64,000 bases of DNA from Acidobacteriota bacterium (lineage in GTDB: Bacteria > Acidobacteriota > Thermoanaerobaculia > UBA5066), in the NCBI GenBank assembly GCA_008363385.1, contig RHKY01000010.1, forward strand, positions 88,064 to 152,063, read 5' to 3'. Numbering within the stretch: position 1 is the stretch's first letter; every line of letters starts with the position of its first letter. The notes beneath the pieces were generated by a model. That model made no database searches, was not told the DNA's origin, and saw only the letters and a program-made list of their open reading frames with translations. Position numbers and translations under genes: made by a program. Below are positions 41,480 to 50,524 of the stretch, piece by piece.

Positions 41480-42559
41480 ATGGTCCAGAGCCGCCGGGCC
41501 TTCCTGGAGGAGGTCTCCCTCGCGTCCCTCTTCACGACGTTCTCCCCGTCGGCGCGGTCGTCGATCGAGAGGCTGGCGTCGGGGCGTCCGCCCGTCCTGC
41601 GCCCCAGGGCGCTCGCCCCCGGCGCGACGGTGGCCCTCGTGTCGCCCGCCTCGCCCGCCTCGGACCCGGAGGGAGTCGACGTCGCCGTGGAGGTCGTCGA
41701 GTCCCTGGGCTACCGGGCGAGGCCGATGCCCAACGTCGCGCGCCGCGACATGTACCTGGCGGGGAGCGACGCCGAGCGGGCCGCGGACCTCAACGCCGCC
41801 TTCGGGGACCCCGGGGTGGACGCGGTCTGGTGCGTCCGGGGGGGCTACGGCTCGTCCCGCCTCCTGCCGCTCCTGAACTACGACGTCGTCCGCCAGCGCC
41901 CGAAGCCGCTGATCGGGTACAGCGACGCCACGGCGCTCCTGAACGCCGTCGAGCGGCTGACGGGCCTCGTCACGTTCCACGGCCCGAACGCCTCCGAGAG
42001 CCAGACGGCCTACACGCTGGACGGCTTCCGCCGCGTCCTTTCGCGCCCCGAGCCGGCCGGCGTCGTCGGCGCCCCGCCCCCGTTCGAGAGGAGGGAGGGG
42101 CAGGCGGAGCGGCAGCACCGCGTCCGGACGATCGCGGGAGGGACGGCGCGGGGGCGCCTCGTCGGCGGGAACGTCTCCGTCCTGGCGACGCTCCTCGGGA
42201 CGCCGTTCGAGCCCGAGCTCTCGGGGCGGATCCTCTTCCTGGAGGAGGTGGGGGAGGAGCCGTACCGGATCGACCGCTGGCTGACGCACCTCCTCCTGAC
42301 GGGCAAGCTCTCCTCCTGCGCGGGGATCGTCCTCGGCAAGTTCACCGACTGCGGCCCCCGCGACTTCCAGCCGAGCTTCAACGGGACCTGGACCTGGCAG
42401 GAGGTGGCGGCGGACCGCCTCGGCTCGCTCGGGACACCGGTCCTGTCGGGGCTGCTCTTCGGCCACGCCGCCGACCGGGCCACGCTCCCCCTCGGCGTGA
42501 CCGCCGAGCTGGACGCGGACCGGAAGACCCTGACGCTCCTCGAGGCGGCGGTGTCGTGA
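41480..42559 (+). CDS. ldcA: LD-carboxypeptidase (peptidase S66)
   Basis: A 359-residue S66 serine peptidase that removes the terminal D-Ala from murein tetrapeptides during recycling. All three catalytic residues are seen: Ser in CVRGGYGSSRLL (~125), Glu in ILFLEEVGEEPYRIDR, and His in LLFGHAADRATLPLG. The first ~40 residues (RRAFLEEVSLASLFTTF) resemble a Tat-like or atypical leader, so the compartment is unclear. It is divergent from the NagZ-NamZ operon and coupled to the M28 peptidase, consistent with a shared role in muropeptide breakdown. Confidence 0.9.
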   Translation: MVQSRRAFLEEVSLASLFTTFSPSARSSIERLASGRPPVLRPRALAPGATVALVSPASPASDPEGVDVAVEVVESLGYRARPMPNVARRDMYLAGSDAERAADLNAAFGDPGVDAVWCVRGGYGSSRLLPLLNYDVVRQRPKPLIGYSDATALLNAVERLTGLVTFHGPNASESQTAYTLDGFRRVLSRPEPAGVVGAPPPFERREGQAERQHRVRTIAGGTARGRLVGGNVSVLATLLGTPFEPELSGRILFLEEVGEEPYRIDRWLTHLLLTGKLSSCAGIVLGKFTDCGPRDFQPSFNGTWTWQEVAADRLGSLGTPVLSGLLFGHAADRATLPLGVTAELDADRKTLTLLEAAVS

Positions 42560-44010
42560 GCCGCGAGCGAGCCGTGCCCCGAAGGCGACGAGCGCCGGCG
42601 GCCCTCGCCGCCGCCGTCCTCGCCCTCTCGGGCGCGCTGTCCTTCGCCGCGGAGCTCCTGCCCGTCGGCACCCGCGACGGCGTCCAGGAGCTCCTCGAGC
42701 GGGCCGCGCGCGGGACCCGTGCCGCCGAGTGGACCCGGCGGCTCTGCGACGAGGTGGGGCCGCGCCTGTCGGGCTCGCCCGGAGACCGCGCGGCCGTGGC
42801 GTGGGCGCAGCGGGTGATGCGCGAGATCGGCCTGACGGGGGTCCGCGCCGAGCCCGTGACGGTGCCGCGGTGGAAGCGGGGCGAGGAGACGGGAGAGGTC
42901 CTTGCGCCGTACCGGCACCGGCTGGTCCTGACCGCGCTCGGCGGGAGCGTGCCGACGCCGGTGGGGGGGCTCGTCGGCGAGCTCGTCGCCGTCCCCTCGC
43001 TCGAGGCTCTCGACGCGCTCCTCGCCAAGGACCCCGGCGCGGTCCGGGGGAAGGTCGTCTTCTTCCACCGGAAGATGCTGCGGGACAGCCCGGGGAACGG
43101 CTACGGCTCCGTCGTGCCGATCCGGACGGAGGGGGCCGCCCGCGCCGGGAAGGCGGGGGCGAGTGGCGTCCTGATCCGTTCGGTCGGCACCTCCTCGAGC
43201 CGGCTCCCGCACACGGGCGCGATGCGCTACGCGGCCGGCGGCCCCCGGATCCCCGCCGCGGCCGTCTCGGCCCCGGACGCCGACCTCCTCGAGCGGCTCT
43301 CGGCCTCGGGCCGCCGCGTCGTGGTCCGGTTCCGGCTCGGGTGCCGGAACCTTCCGGACGCGGTCTCGGCCAACGTCGTCGGCGAGGTGCGGGGGAGCGA
43401 GAGGCCGGAGGAGGTCGTCCTCCTCGGCGCCCACCTGGATTCGTGGGACCTCGGCACCGGCGCCATCGACGACGGGGCCGGCTGCGGCATCGTCCTGGAG
43501 GCCGCCCGCCTGATCGCCGAGGCGCCGCGGCGGCCCGGCCGGACCGTACGCGTCGTCCTCTTCGCCAACGAGGAGAACGGCCTGGCGGGGGGGCGCGAGT
43601 ACCCGCGGGCCCACGCCGGGGAGCTCCCCCGGCACGTGGCGGCCCTCGAGGCGGACGGCGGGGCCGGCCGGACGAAGGGGTTCGGCTGGAGCGCCGGCGA
43701 GGGGGCGGAGCCCGTCCTGGCGGCGATCTCGTCGCTCCTGTCCCCTCTCGGCGCCTCCGGGCTCCGGAAAGGGGGCGGCGGGGCGGACATCGGGCCCCTG
43801 CGGGCGTCCGGGGTCCCTCTCCTGTCGCCCGACCAGGAGGGCGCCTCGTACTTCGACCTCCACCACTCGGCCGACGACACGTTCGACAAGGTCGACCCGG
43901 CGAGCCTGGAGCAGACGGCGACGGCGCTCTCGGCGATGGCCTTCGCTCTGGCCGACCTTCCCGAGCCCCTCCCCAGGCTCCCGGAGGAGGCGCCGGCGGC
44001 GCGCCGCTGA
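42556..44010 (+). CDS. Exported M28-family metallopeptidase (carboxypeptidase Q-like)
   Basis: A 484-residue exported peptidase with signal segment ALAAAVLALSGALSFAAE. It has a PA-like inserted domain (~150-270) and the M28 catalytic domain with dinuclear zinc ligands: GAHLDSWDLGTGAIDDGAG (His, Asp), NEENG (catalytic Glu and ligand Glu), EADGG (Asp) and LHHSADDT (His). This layout resembles plasma glutamate carboxypeptidase (CPQ). GTG overlaps the stop of ldcA (4 bp), so it may digest peptides released from peptidoglycan. Confidence 0.88.
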   Translation: MSRERAVPRRRRAPAALAAAVLALSGALSFAAELLPVGTRDGVQELLERAARGTRAAEWTRRLCDEVGPRLSGSPGDRAAVAWAQRVMREIGLTGVRAEPVTVPRWKRGEETGEVLAPYRHRLVLTALGGSVPTPVGGLVGELVAVPSLEALDALLAKDPGAVRGKVVFFHRKMLRDSPGNGYGSVVPIRTEGAARAGKAGASGVLIRSVGTSSSRLPHTGAMRYAAGGPRIPAAAVSAPDADLLERLSASGRRVVVRFRLGCRNLPDAVSANVVGEVRGSERPEEVVLLGAHLDSWDLGTGAIDDGAGCGIVLEAARLIAEAPRRPGRTVRVVLFANEENGLAGGREYPRAHAGELPRHVAALEADGGAGRTKGFGWSAGEGAEPVLAAISSLLSPLGASGLRKGGGGADIGPLRASGVPLLSPDQEGASYFDLHHSADDTFDKVDPASLEQTATALSAMAFALADLPEPLPRLPEEAPAARR

Positions 44011-44018
44011 GGCGAGGG

Positions 44019-45671
44019 GTGGCCAGGAAGAGGTGGCCGCGACCCGCAGACGCCCCTCGGAACGTCCGGGACGGGCCGGGGACGACGCCAGCCGCGACGC
44101 CCGAGACCCGCGCGAGGGGAACGCGCCTGGCGGTGGCCCTCCTCGCCCTCGCCGCGACGGCCGCCAGCGCGGCGCTCTCCTGGGGCGTCTTCGGCGCCGT
44201 CCCGCACGTCGCGGACGAGGTCTCGTACCTCTGGCAGGCCCGGATCCTCGCCTCGGCGCGCCTCTGGCTGGAGCCGCCGCCGGTCCCCGACGCCTTCCGG
44301 GCGCAGAACGTCGTCCTGACCGCCACGCGCTGGTGCTCGCTCTACCCGCCGGGCTGGCCGCTCCTCCTCGCCCTCGGGAGCGCGGCCGGGGCGCCGTGGC
44401 TCTTGGCGCCGCTCCTGACGGGGCTCGCCGTCCTCGGCGCGGCCCGCCTCGGGAGGCTCCTCTACGGCGAGCGCGAGTCGCTCCTGGGCGCCCTGCTCCT
44501 CTCGGCCAGCCCGTTCACGCTCCTGACCGGCGCGGGGTTCATGGCGCACCCGGCGGGACTCGCCCTCGGGCTCTGGTGCCTGGCGCTCCTCGTGGAGGCG
44601 GAGCGGACGGGACGCCCGGGGCGGATGGCGGCGGCGGGCCTTCTCGCGGGGCTCTGTGCGATCGTCCGCCCCTACACGGCCGCCACGCTCCTCCTCCCGG
44701 CCTTCGCCTGGATCGGGGCACGCTCGCTCCGCGCCGGGTCGCCGGCGAGACGTTTCCTGCCGGCCGTGGCAGCGGGGCTGGTCCCCCTCGGAGCGCTCCT
44801 GGCCTTCCAGGCGGCCTCCTTCGGGAGCCCCTTCCGGTCGGGCTACAGGGTCTACGACCCGACGATCGGCCTCTTCAGCTTCCTCGGGAAGCGGTACGAG
44901 CCGTGGGCGCTCCTCCGCGAGCACCTGCCGGCCTACCTCTCCGACCTCTCGGGGGCGCTCTGGGACGTCCCGGGTCCGCCGTTCTGGTTCCTCCTGGCGC
45001 TCCTCCTGGCCCCCGCGGCCGGCGACGGCCTCCTCCTCGTGTCGGCCGCGGGCCTCGTCCTGGGTCAGAGCCTCTTCTGGAACTACGACGTCTCGCACGG
45101 CGGGCCGCGCTACGCGTTCGAGGCGGCCGGCGCCCTCTCGCTCCTCTCGGCCCGGGCGTTCCTCCTCCTCCTCGACAGGGCCGGAAGGCTGACGGCGCGC
45201 TTCGGGCTCTTCGCCGCGCCCGCGTCGCGAAGGCTCGGGGCCGGCGCGGCGATCGCCGCGGTCCTCCTCCCGCCGCTCCTCGTGCGCCTGCCCCTCCTGG
45301 CCCGCTCGCACGCGCTCTCGTACCACGCGGTCCTGAACGAGCCGCTCGCCGGCGCGTCCGCGGCGGGGGTCCCCGAGCGGGCCGTCGTCTTCGTCGCCAC
45401 CACGACGGAGGTGGCGGGGTACCCGCCCCAAGCGAGCCCGACGTACCACTCGTACCTGAACCTCAACGCCCTGCCGCCCGGGGCGGGGGGACGCGTCTTC
45501 GTCCGCGACCTGCCGGGGCTGCGGGAGGAGGTGCTGCGGGCCTTCCCGGGCCGCGAGGCGTGGCGGGTCCACGTCCTCCTGCGGCCCGCGGTGGAGGGGG
45601 AGTCGGTCGTCGGCCACACCTGGAAGCTCCAGGGCCTGACCTGGAGCCGCCTCGCCGCCCCGCCCCCTTGA
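44019..45671 (+). CDS. Polytopic membrane glycosyltransferase (GT39/ArnT-like)
   Basis: A 550-residue protein with about eleven transmembrane helices. The first periplasmic loop has HVADEVSYLWQARI; the Asp-Glu there matches the catalytic acidic pair of GT-C transferases such as PMT and ArnT. A second loop has WCSLYPPGWP. These enzymes use polyprenyl-phosphate sugars to modify lipids, proteins or polymers in the periplasm; donor and acceptor are unknown. It follows the M28 gene by 8 bp with a purine-rich ribosome site before the GTG. A long Ala-rich periplasmic C-terminal part ends the protein. Confidence 0.75.
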   Translation: MARKRWPRPADAPRNVRDGPGTTPAATPETRARGTRLAVALLALAATAASAALSWGVFGAVPHVADEVSYLWQARILASARLWLEPPPVPDAFRAQNVVLTATRWCSLYPPGWPLLLALGSAAGAPWLLAPLLTGLAVLGAARLGRLLYGERESLLGALLLSASPFTLLTGAGFMAHPAGLALGLWCLALLVEAERTGRPGRMAAAGLLAGLCAIVRPYTAATLLLPAFAWIGARSLRAGSPARRFLPAVAAGLVPLGALLAFQAASFGSPFRSGYRVYDPTIGLFSFLGKRYEPWALLREHLPAYLSDLSGALWDVPGPPFWFLLALLLAPAAGDGLLLVSAAGLVLGQSLFWNYDVSHGGPRYAFEAAGALSLLSARAFLLLLDRAGRLTARFGLFAAPASRRLGAGAAIAAVLLPPLLVRLPLLARSHALSYHAVLNEPLAGASAAGVPERAVVFVATTTEVAGYPPQASPTYHSYLNLNALPPGAGGRVFVRDLPGLREEVLRAFPGREAWRVHVLLRPAVEGESVVGHTWKLQGLTWSRLAAPPP

Positions 45672-45704
45672 CAGGGCCCTCGGAGGAAAATACCTTAGGG
45701 GGGT
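45668..45704 (+). promoter_or_regulatory. csoR-copA promoter with CsoR-type operator
   Basis: TTGACA (45668-45673), 17 bp, TACCTT (45691-45696). Overlapping the -10 is TACCTTAGGGGGGTA (45691-45705), an inverted TACC/GGTA separated by a G-tract, the form of known CsoR sites. Transcription would start about 2 nt before the csoR ATG at 45705. Confidence 0.75.
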
Positions 45705-46025
45705 ATGGTATCGAGACCGGGTCCCCCCGCCCTCCCCGCCCACGCCCCCTCCCGGAAGGGGAGCGCCCCGAAGGACCTCGTTCCCCGCCTGGCCCGGATC
45801 GAGGGCCAGGTGCGCGGCGTGGCGAGGATGGTGGAGGAGGGGCGCTGGTGTCCCGACATCCTCGTCCAGCTCTCGGCCGTCGAGGCGGCGCTCGCCCGCG
45901 TGAAGGAGCGCCTGCTCGAGAGCCACCTCACCCACTGCGTCACCCGGATCCTGGAGTCCGGGGAGGCCTCCGAGAAGCGGGCGGCCGTCGCCGAGGTCGT
46001 CGACGCCCTCCGCCGGGCGCGGTGA
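45705..46025 (+). CDS. csoR: CsoR-type copper-sensing repressor
   Basis: A 106-residue CsoR/RcnR-family repressor, all-helical. After a ~25-residue Pro-rich tail the core reads [25 protein letters not shown], followed by HLTHCV; the Cys-x(n)-His-x3-Cys set is the CsoR Cu(I) site. Copper binding would release the operator that overlaps its own promoter. It sits 16 bp before the copper ATPase gene, so both are probably one copper-induced operon. The ATG lies immediately at the predicted transcript start, suggesting leaderless translation. Confidence 0.9.
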   Translation: MVSRPGPPALPAHAPSRKGSAPKDLVPRLARIEGQVRGVARMVEEGRWCPDILVQLSAVEAALARVKERLLESHLTHCVTRILESGEASEKRAAVAEVVDALRRAR

Positions 46026-46041
46026 CCCCGAGGAAGACGAG

Positions 46042-48369
46042 ATGAACCTCCCCAGCCTCCCGACGCTCCCCTCCGCCCCGGCCCCCCCGCCCGCCGCCGG
46101 GCCCCCGGGAGGGGCCTCCTCCGACCTGACCGTCTCCGGCATGCACTGCGCCTCCTGCGTGGCGCGGATCGAGAAGGCGCTGGCCTCGGTCGACGGCGTC
46201 GCCTCCGCGGCGGTCGACCTGATGTCGGGGCGCGCGCGCGTCGCCCTCTCCGACCCCGCCGTCCCGGTCGAGAAGCTCGTCGAGGCGGTGGCCGGCGCCG
46301 GCTACGAGGCGAGACCCGTCCCCCCGCCCGCGGCGGCCGGGCTCGCCCGCGGCCCCCACGCCCACCACGAGGCGCCGTTCGCCGGCCTCGTCGACGAGGA
46401 GCAGCTGGAGCGTGCGCGCGCCCTCGACCGGCTCCAGCGGAGGTTCCTCGTGGCGGCCGCCGTCGCGGTGCCGGTGACGGCGCTCTCCATGCTCGGCGTC
46501 GCGTTCCCCGGGCGGGACCACCTCTTCTTCCTCCTCACGGCCCTCGCCCTCGGCTTCTCGGCCCACGAGATCCTGGAGTCCGGGTTCGCCTCCGCCAGGA
46601 GGCTCGCCCCCGACATGAACACGCTGATCGCGATCGGGACGCTCTCGGCGTTCTTCACGTCCGCGGCGGCGACGTTCTTCCCCGAGGCGTTCGCCTCCGG
46701 GACGGGGCGCCACGCGCCGGTCTACTACGAGGCCGCCGTCGTGATCGTGGCGTTCATCCTGCTCGGGCGCCTCCTCGAGGAGCGGGCGAAGGGGCGGGCG
46801 GGCGAGGCGCTCCGCCGGCTGCACGGGCTGACGGCCAGGCGGGCGCGGCTCGTCCGTGGCCGGCGCGAGGTCGAGGTGCCGCTCGAGGAGGTCCGGAAGG
46901 GAGACCTCCTGCGGGTCCTCCCCGGCGAGAAGGTGCCGACCGACGGCCTCCTCGTCGAGGGGTTCACCGCCGTGGACGAGTCGATGGTCACGGGGGAGCC
47001 GGTCCCCGTCGAGAAGGGCCCCGGCGACGCCCTGATCGGCGCGACGGTGAACGGGAACGGCGCGGTCGTGATGAAGGCGACGAAGGTCGGGGCCGAGACG
47101 GCGCTCGCGCGGATCGTGGCGCTCGTCCGCGAGGCGCAGGCGACGAAGGCCCCCGTCCAGCGCCTCGCCGACCGGATCGCCCTCGTCTTCGTCCCCGCCG
47201 TCCTCCTCGTGGCGCTCGTCACGTTCGGGCTCTGGATGGCGCTCGGCCCCCGGCCCGCGCTCGTCCCCGCCCTGACGGCGATGACGTCCGTCCTGATCAT
47301 CGCCTGCCCCTGCGCCCTGGGGCTCGCGACCCCCGCCGCCCTCGTCGTGGGGACCGGGCGGGCGGCCGAGCTGGGCGTCCTGGTGCGCGACGCCGCCGTC
47401 CTGGAGAAGGTCCGCCGGGTCGACACCGTCGTCTTCGACAAGACCGGGACGCTGACGGCCGGGAGGCCCGAGGTCGTCTCGGTCCACCCCGCCCCCGGCG
47501 TCTCCGAGGAGGAGCTCCTCTCGGCCGCGGCGTCGGTCGGGACCGGCTCGGAGCACCCTCTCTCCCGCGCGGTCCTCCGGGCGGCCGAGGCGCGCGGCCT
47601 GGCGGTCACGCCGGCCTCGAACGTGCGCGCCACGCCCGGCGGCGGCGTCCGGGGCACCGCCTCGGGGAGGGCGCTCCTCGTCGGCTCGGCGGCGTTCCTC
47701 TCGGAGAACGGGGCCGAGGCGCCGGCGGAGCTCCTCTCGCCCGTCGAGGGGAGGAGCTCACTCCTCGTCGCCCGCGACGGCCGCGCCCTGGGCGCCGTCG
47801 CGCTCGAGGACCCCTTGAAGGCCTCCGCCCGCGAGGACCTGGCGAGGCTCTCGGCCCTCGGCCTCTCGCTTCACCTCCTGACGGGGGACCGGGCGGAGAC
47901 AGCGCGGTCGATCGCGGCGCAGGCCGGGATCCCCGAGGCGAACGTCCTCGCGGGCGTGAAGCCCGAGGAGAAGGCGGCCCGGGTCGCCTCGCTGCGCGCC
48001 AGCGGGCGCCGCGTGGCGGTCGTCGGCGACGGGATCAACGACGCCCCCGCGCTCGCGGCCGCCGACCTCGGCGTGGCGATGGGGACGGGGACCGACGTGG
48101 CGATGGCCGCGGCCGACCTGACGCTCGTGGGCGGCTCCCTGGACGGCGTGCGGCGCGCGCTCCTCGTCTCCGGCGCCACGCTCTCGACGATCCGGCAGAA
48201 CCTCGCGCTCGCCTTCGTCTACAACGTCGTCCTGATCCCGGTGGCCGCGGGCGCCCTCTATCCGTCCTTCGGCCTCCTCCTGAACCCGATGATCGCGGGC
48301 GCCGCGATGGCGGCCTCCTCGGTCAGCGTCGTGACGAACGCCCTGAGGCTCCGCCGCTTCCGCGCCTGA
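46042..48369 (+). CDS. copA: Copper-exporting P1B-type ATPase
   Basis: A 775-residue inner-membrane Cu(I) exporter. A single N-terminal metal-binding domain has [16 protein letters not shown] (~33-48). A His-containing linker ([11 protein letters not shown]) and the transmembrane region with [10 protein letters not shown] (~422) follow. The phosphorylation site is DKTGTLTAG (Asp ~466), with an HP locus in [10 protein letters not shown] and a hinge in [11 protein letters not shown]. The gene is 16 bp downstream of csoR and likely shares its promoter. Confidence 0.95.
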   Translation: MNLPSLPTLPSAPAPPPAAGPPGGASSDLTVSGMHCASCVARIEKALASVDGVASAAVDLMSGRARVALSDPAVPVEKLVEAVAGAGYEARPVPPPAAAGLARGPHAHHEAPFAGLVDEEQLERARALDRLQRRFLVAAAVAVPVTALSMLGVAFPGRDHLFFLLTALALGFSAHEILESGFASARRLAPDMNTLIAIGTLSAFFTSAAATFFPEAFASGTGRHAPVYYEAAVVIVAFILLGRLLEERAKGRAGEALRRLHGLTARRARLVRGRREVEVPLEEVRKGDLLRVLPGEKVPTDGLLVEGFTAVDESMVTGEPVPVEKGPGDALIGATVNGNGAVVMKATKVGAETALARIVALVREAQATKAPVQRLADRIALVFVPAVLLVALVTFGLWMALGPRPALVPALTAMTSVLIIACPCALGLATPAALVVGTGRAAELGVLVRDAAVLEKVRRVDTVVFDKTGTLTAGRPEVVSVHPAPGVSEEELLSAAASVGTGSEHPLSRAVLRAAEARGLAVTPASNVRATPGGGVRGTASGRALLVGSAAFLSENGAEAPAELLSPVEGRSSLLVARDGRALGAVALEDPLKASAREDLARLSALGLSLHLLTGDRAETARSIAAQAGIPEANVLAGVKPEEKAARVASLRASGRRVAVVGDGINDAPALAAADLGVAMGTGTDVAMAAADLTLVGGSLDGVRRALLVSGATLSTIRQNLALAFVYNVVLIPVAAGALYPSFGLLLNPMIAGAAMAASSVSVVTNALRLRRFRA

Positions 48370-48390
48370 GCCGCCGGGCCCGAGGAGCCG

Positions 48391-50364
48391 TCACCGGCAG
48401 GGCTGGATCTCGGCCGACCGTCCCCACGAGAGGTTCCCGGAGGCGAAGGCGCGCAGCCCGCGCACGATCCCGCCCTCCGGGAGCCTCGAGACCTCGAACA
48501 TCGCGAGCGGCCGCGTCGAGCGCGGGGCCACGGTGAGGGGGAGCGAGACGCCGGGGACGCCCTTCAGGTGGGCCTCCCCGTCGGCGGGCTCCGGCACGAC
48601 CCGCTCCACGACGACCGCCTCGCCGGCGTCGTTCCGGAGCCAGACGACGACGAAGAAGGCCTCCCCGGCCTTCGGCGCGGCGGGGTCCAGGCCGAAGTCG
48701 AGCCACACCTTCCGCCGGAAGGTCTGCGCGCGCTCGTCGCCCTCCAGCCACTGGAAGTTCAGCCCCCGCTCGACGACGCAGACGGCGCCGGCCTTCCGGC
48801 GCGGGTCGCCCGCGGGGATCGGCACGGAGAGCTCGCGCGGGCCCGCCGTCGGAGACGGGGTCGGGACCGCCGTCGGCGGCGGGCTCGGGGCGGGCGCGGG
48901 GGACGGGACCGCGGGAGTCGCGGGACCCGGCGTGGCCTCGGCCGCTTCGGCCGCCTCGCCGCCCGGCGTCGGGACATCGGGGGAGGCCGTCGTCGCCGGG
49001 GGCGGCGTAACCTCCGCCCCCGCCCCCGGGACGGCGGGCGGGGAGGGGACGGCGGTGGGGACCGGCCCCGGAGCGTCCACGGGCGGCCCGATCCGGATCA
49101 TCCCGCTCTGCCAGGCCCAGACCGCCGCGGCGATCAGGATCCCGACGACGATCCCCGGGACCCAGCCCGAGCGCGACGTGCGGACGACGACCGGGGCGGG
49201 CTCCTCCTCCCGGTGGCGCCGCGCGCGAGGCCTCGACGGCCCGCGCTCCTCGGCCTCCCCGCGGCGCGACGCGGTCCCGGCGACGCTCGGGAAGGGGGTC
49301 GGGGAGGAGAGCGTCTCGACCTCCTCCGGCGGGGGGCCGCCCTCGCCGGCGGGCCGGACGTGCGAGGCCGCCGTCGGCGGCGGGGAGGAGAGCGCGGTCG
49401 GGAGGGCCCCCGCCGGGATCGCCTCGGTGGCGGTGGCCGCCCGGGCGCCGGGGCCGCTGCCCGCCCCCGGGGGGACTCCGGGCAGGAGGACGGTCGGGAC
49501 GTCCACCGACTTCTGCTTGAGGAACTCCTCGCGGTCGTCCGGGAGCGGCTCGCCCAGCCAGGCCAGGAGCGCTCGCTGCATCTCCCGCATCGTCTGGAAG
49601 CGGGCGTTCGGGTCCTTCTCCATGGCCCGCACGATGACGTCGCGCAGCGGGACGGGGACCTGCGGGTTCTTCGCCAGCGGGTCGGGCGTGGGCTCCTGGA
49701 CCTGCGAGACCAGGACCGACAGGGAGTTGGGGGCGCTGAACGGGACGCTCCCCACCAGCATCCGGTACAGGACGATCCCGAGGGCGTAGACGTCGGCCCT
49801 CCGGTCGACCGGGTTCCCCTGGCACTGCTCGGGCGACATGTAGTGAGGCGACCCGACGACCATGCCGGTCTTCGTCAGCCCCATCTCCCGGTCGAGGAGG
49901 TGGGCGAGGCCGAAGTCGGCCAGCTTCACCGTCCGGTGGGGCGTGAGGAGGATGTTGGCCGGCTTGACGTCCCGGTGGACGACCCCCTTCTCGTGGGCGA
50001 AGTGGAGCGCGGCGGCCAGGTCGGCCACGATCCGGGCGGCCCGCTTGAACGAGATCGAGGTCTTCTTCAGGAGGCCGTCGAGGTTGTCGCCCTCGACGAA
50101 CTCCATCACCAGGTAGAGGAGCTCCCCCTGCTCCTCGATGTCGAAGATCTGGACGATCCCCGGGTGGTTCAGGCGCGCGATGGCCTGAGCCTCCCGGACG
50201 AAGCGGCCCCTGGCGCTGGAGTCGGGCGCCAGCTTCGGCGAGAGGACCTTCAGCGCCACGGTCCTCTCCAGCGTGGCGTGCCGCGCGCGGTAGACGACCC
50301 CCATCCCGCCCCGCCCGAGCTCCGCCTCGACGACGTACTTGCCGACCTGCTCGCCGATCTCCAT
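48391..50364 (-). CDS. Transmembrane Ser/Thr protein kinase
   Basis: A 657-residue Hanks-type kinase. The kinase domain (~8-270) is intact: LGRGGMGVVYRARH, the Lys in VALKVL, HRDVKPANILL and DFGLAHLL. A Pro/Ala-rich linker leads to one transmembrane helix (~395-413; WVPGIVVGILIAAAVWAW). The extracytoplasmic part is a Pro/Ala/Thr-rich segment and a beta-rich C-terminal domain (~510-657) with two Cys (GAVCVVERG and EIQPCR at the very end). No PASTA repeats are present, so the ligand is unknown. It converges with copA. TAGAAT (complement of 50392-50397) may be the -10. Confidence 0.9.
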   Translation of the reverse strand: MEIGEQVGKYVVEAELGRGGMGVVYRARHATLERTVALKVLSPKLAPDSSARGRFVREAQAIARLNHPGIVQIFDIEEQGELLYLVMEFVEGDNLDGLLKKTSISFKRAARIVADLAAALHFAHEKGVVHRDVKPANILLTPHRTVKLADFGLAHLLDREMGLTKTGMVVGSPHYMSPEQCQGNPVDRRADVYALGIVLYRMLVGSVPFSAPNSLSVLVSQVQEPTPDPLAKNPQVPVPLRDVIVRAMEKDPNARFQTMREMQRALLAWLGEPLPDDREEFLKQKSVDVPTVLLPGVPPGAGSGPGARAATATEAIPAGALPTALSSPPPTAASHVRPAGEGGPPPEEVETLSSPTPFPSVAGTASRRGEAEERGPSRPRARRHREEEPAPVVVRTSRSGWVPGIVVGILIAAAVWAWQSGMIRIGPPVDAPGPVPTAVPSPPAVPGAGAEVTPPPATTASPDVPTPGGEAAEAAEATPGPATPAVPSPAPAPSPPPTAVPTPSPTAGPRELSVPIPAGDPRRKAGAVCVVERGLNFQWLEGDERAQTFRRKVWLDFGLDPAAPKAGEAFFVVVWLRNDAGEAVVVERVVPEPADGEAHLKGVPGVSLPLTVAPRSTRPLAMFEVSRLPEGGIVRGLRAFASGNLSWGRSAEIQPCR

Positions 50365-50512
50365 TCGCGCCGCGCCCCGGGGGGCGGGAGCATTCTAGCG
50401 ACCAGCGCGGGAAAGCGGGGCCTCGCCCTCCCGGAGGGGTTCGTGCCCTCCGGCCGCCGCCGCTCCTCGAGGGGCCCGCACGGTTTCGGTTTCCCGTGGA
50501 GGGAGCCCGGGG

Positions 50513-50518
50513 CACAAT
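50513..50518 (+). promoter_or_regulatory. Candidate -10 of the GpgS-like gene (leaderless)
   Basis: CACAAT ends exactly 6 nt before the ATG at 50525 (bases GGTTGA between). No Shine-Dalgarno is present. Confidence 0.5.
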
Positions 50519-50524
50519 GGTTGA

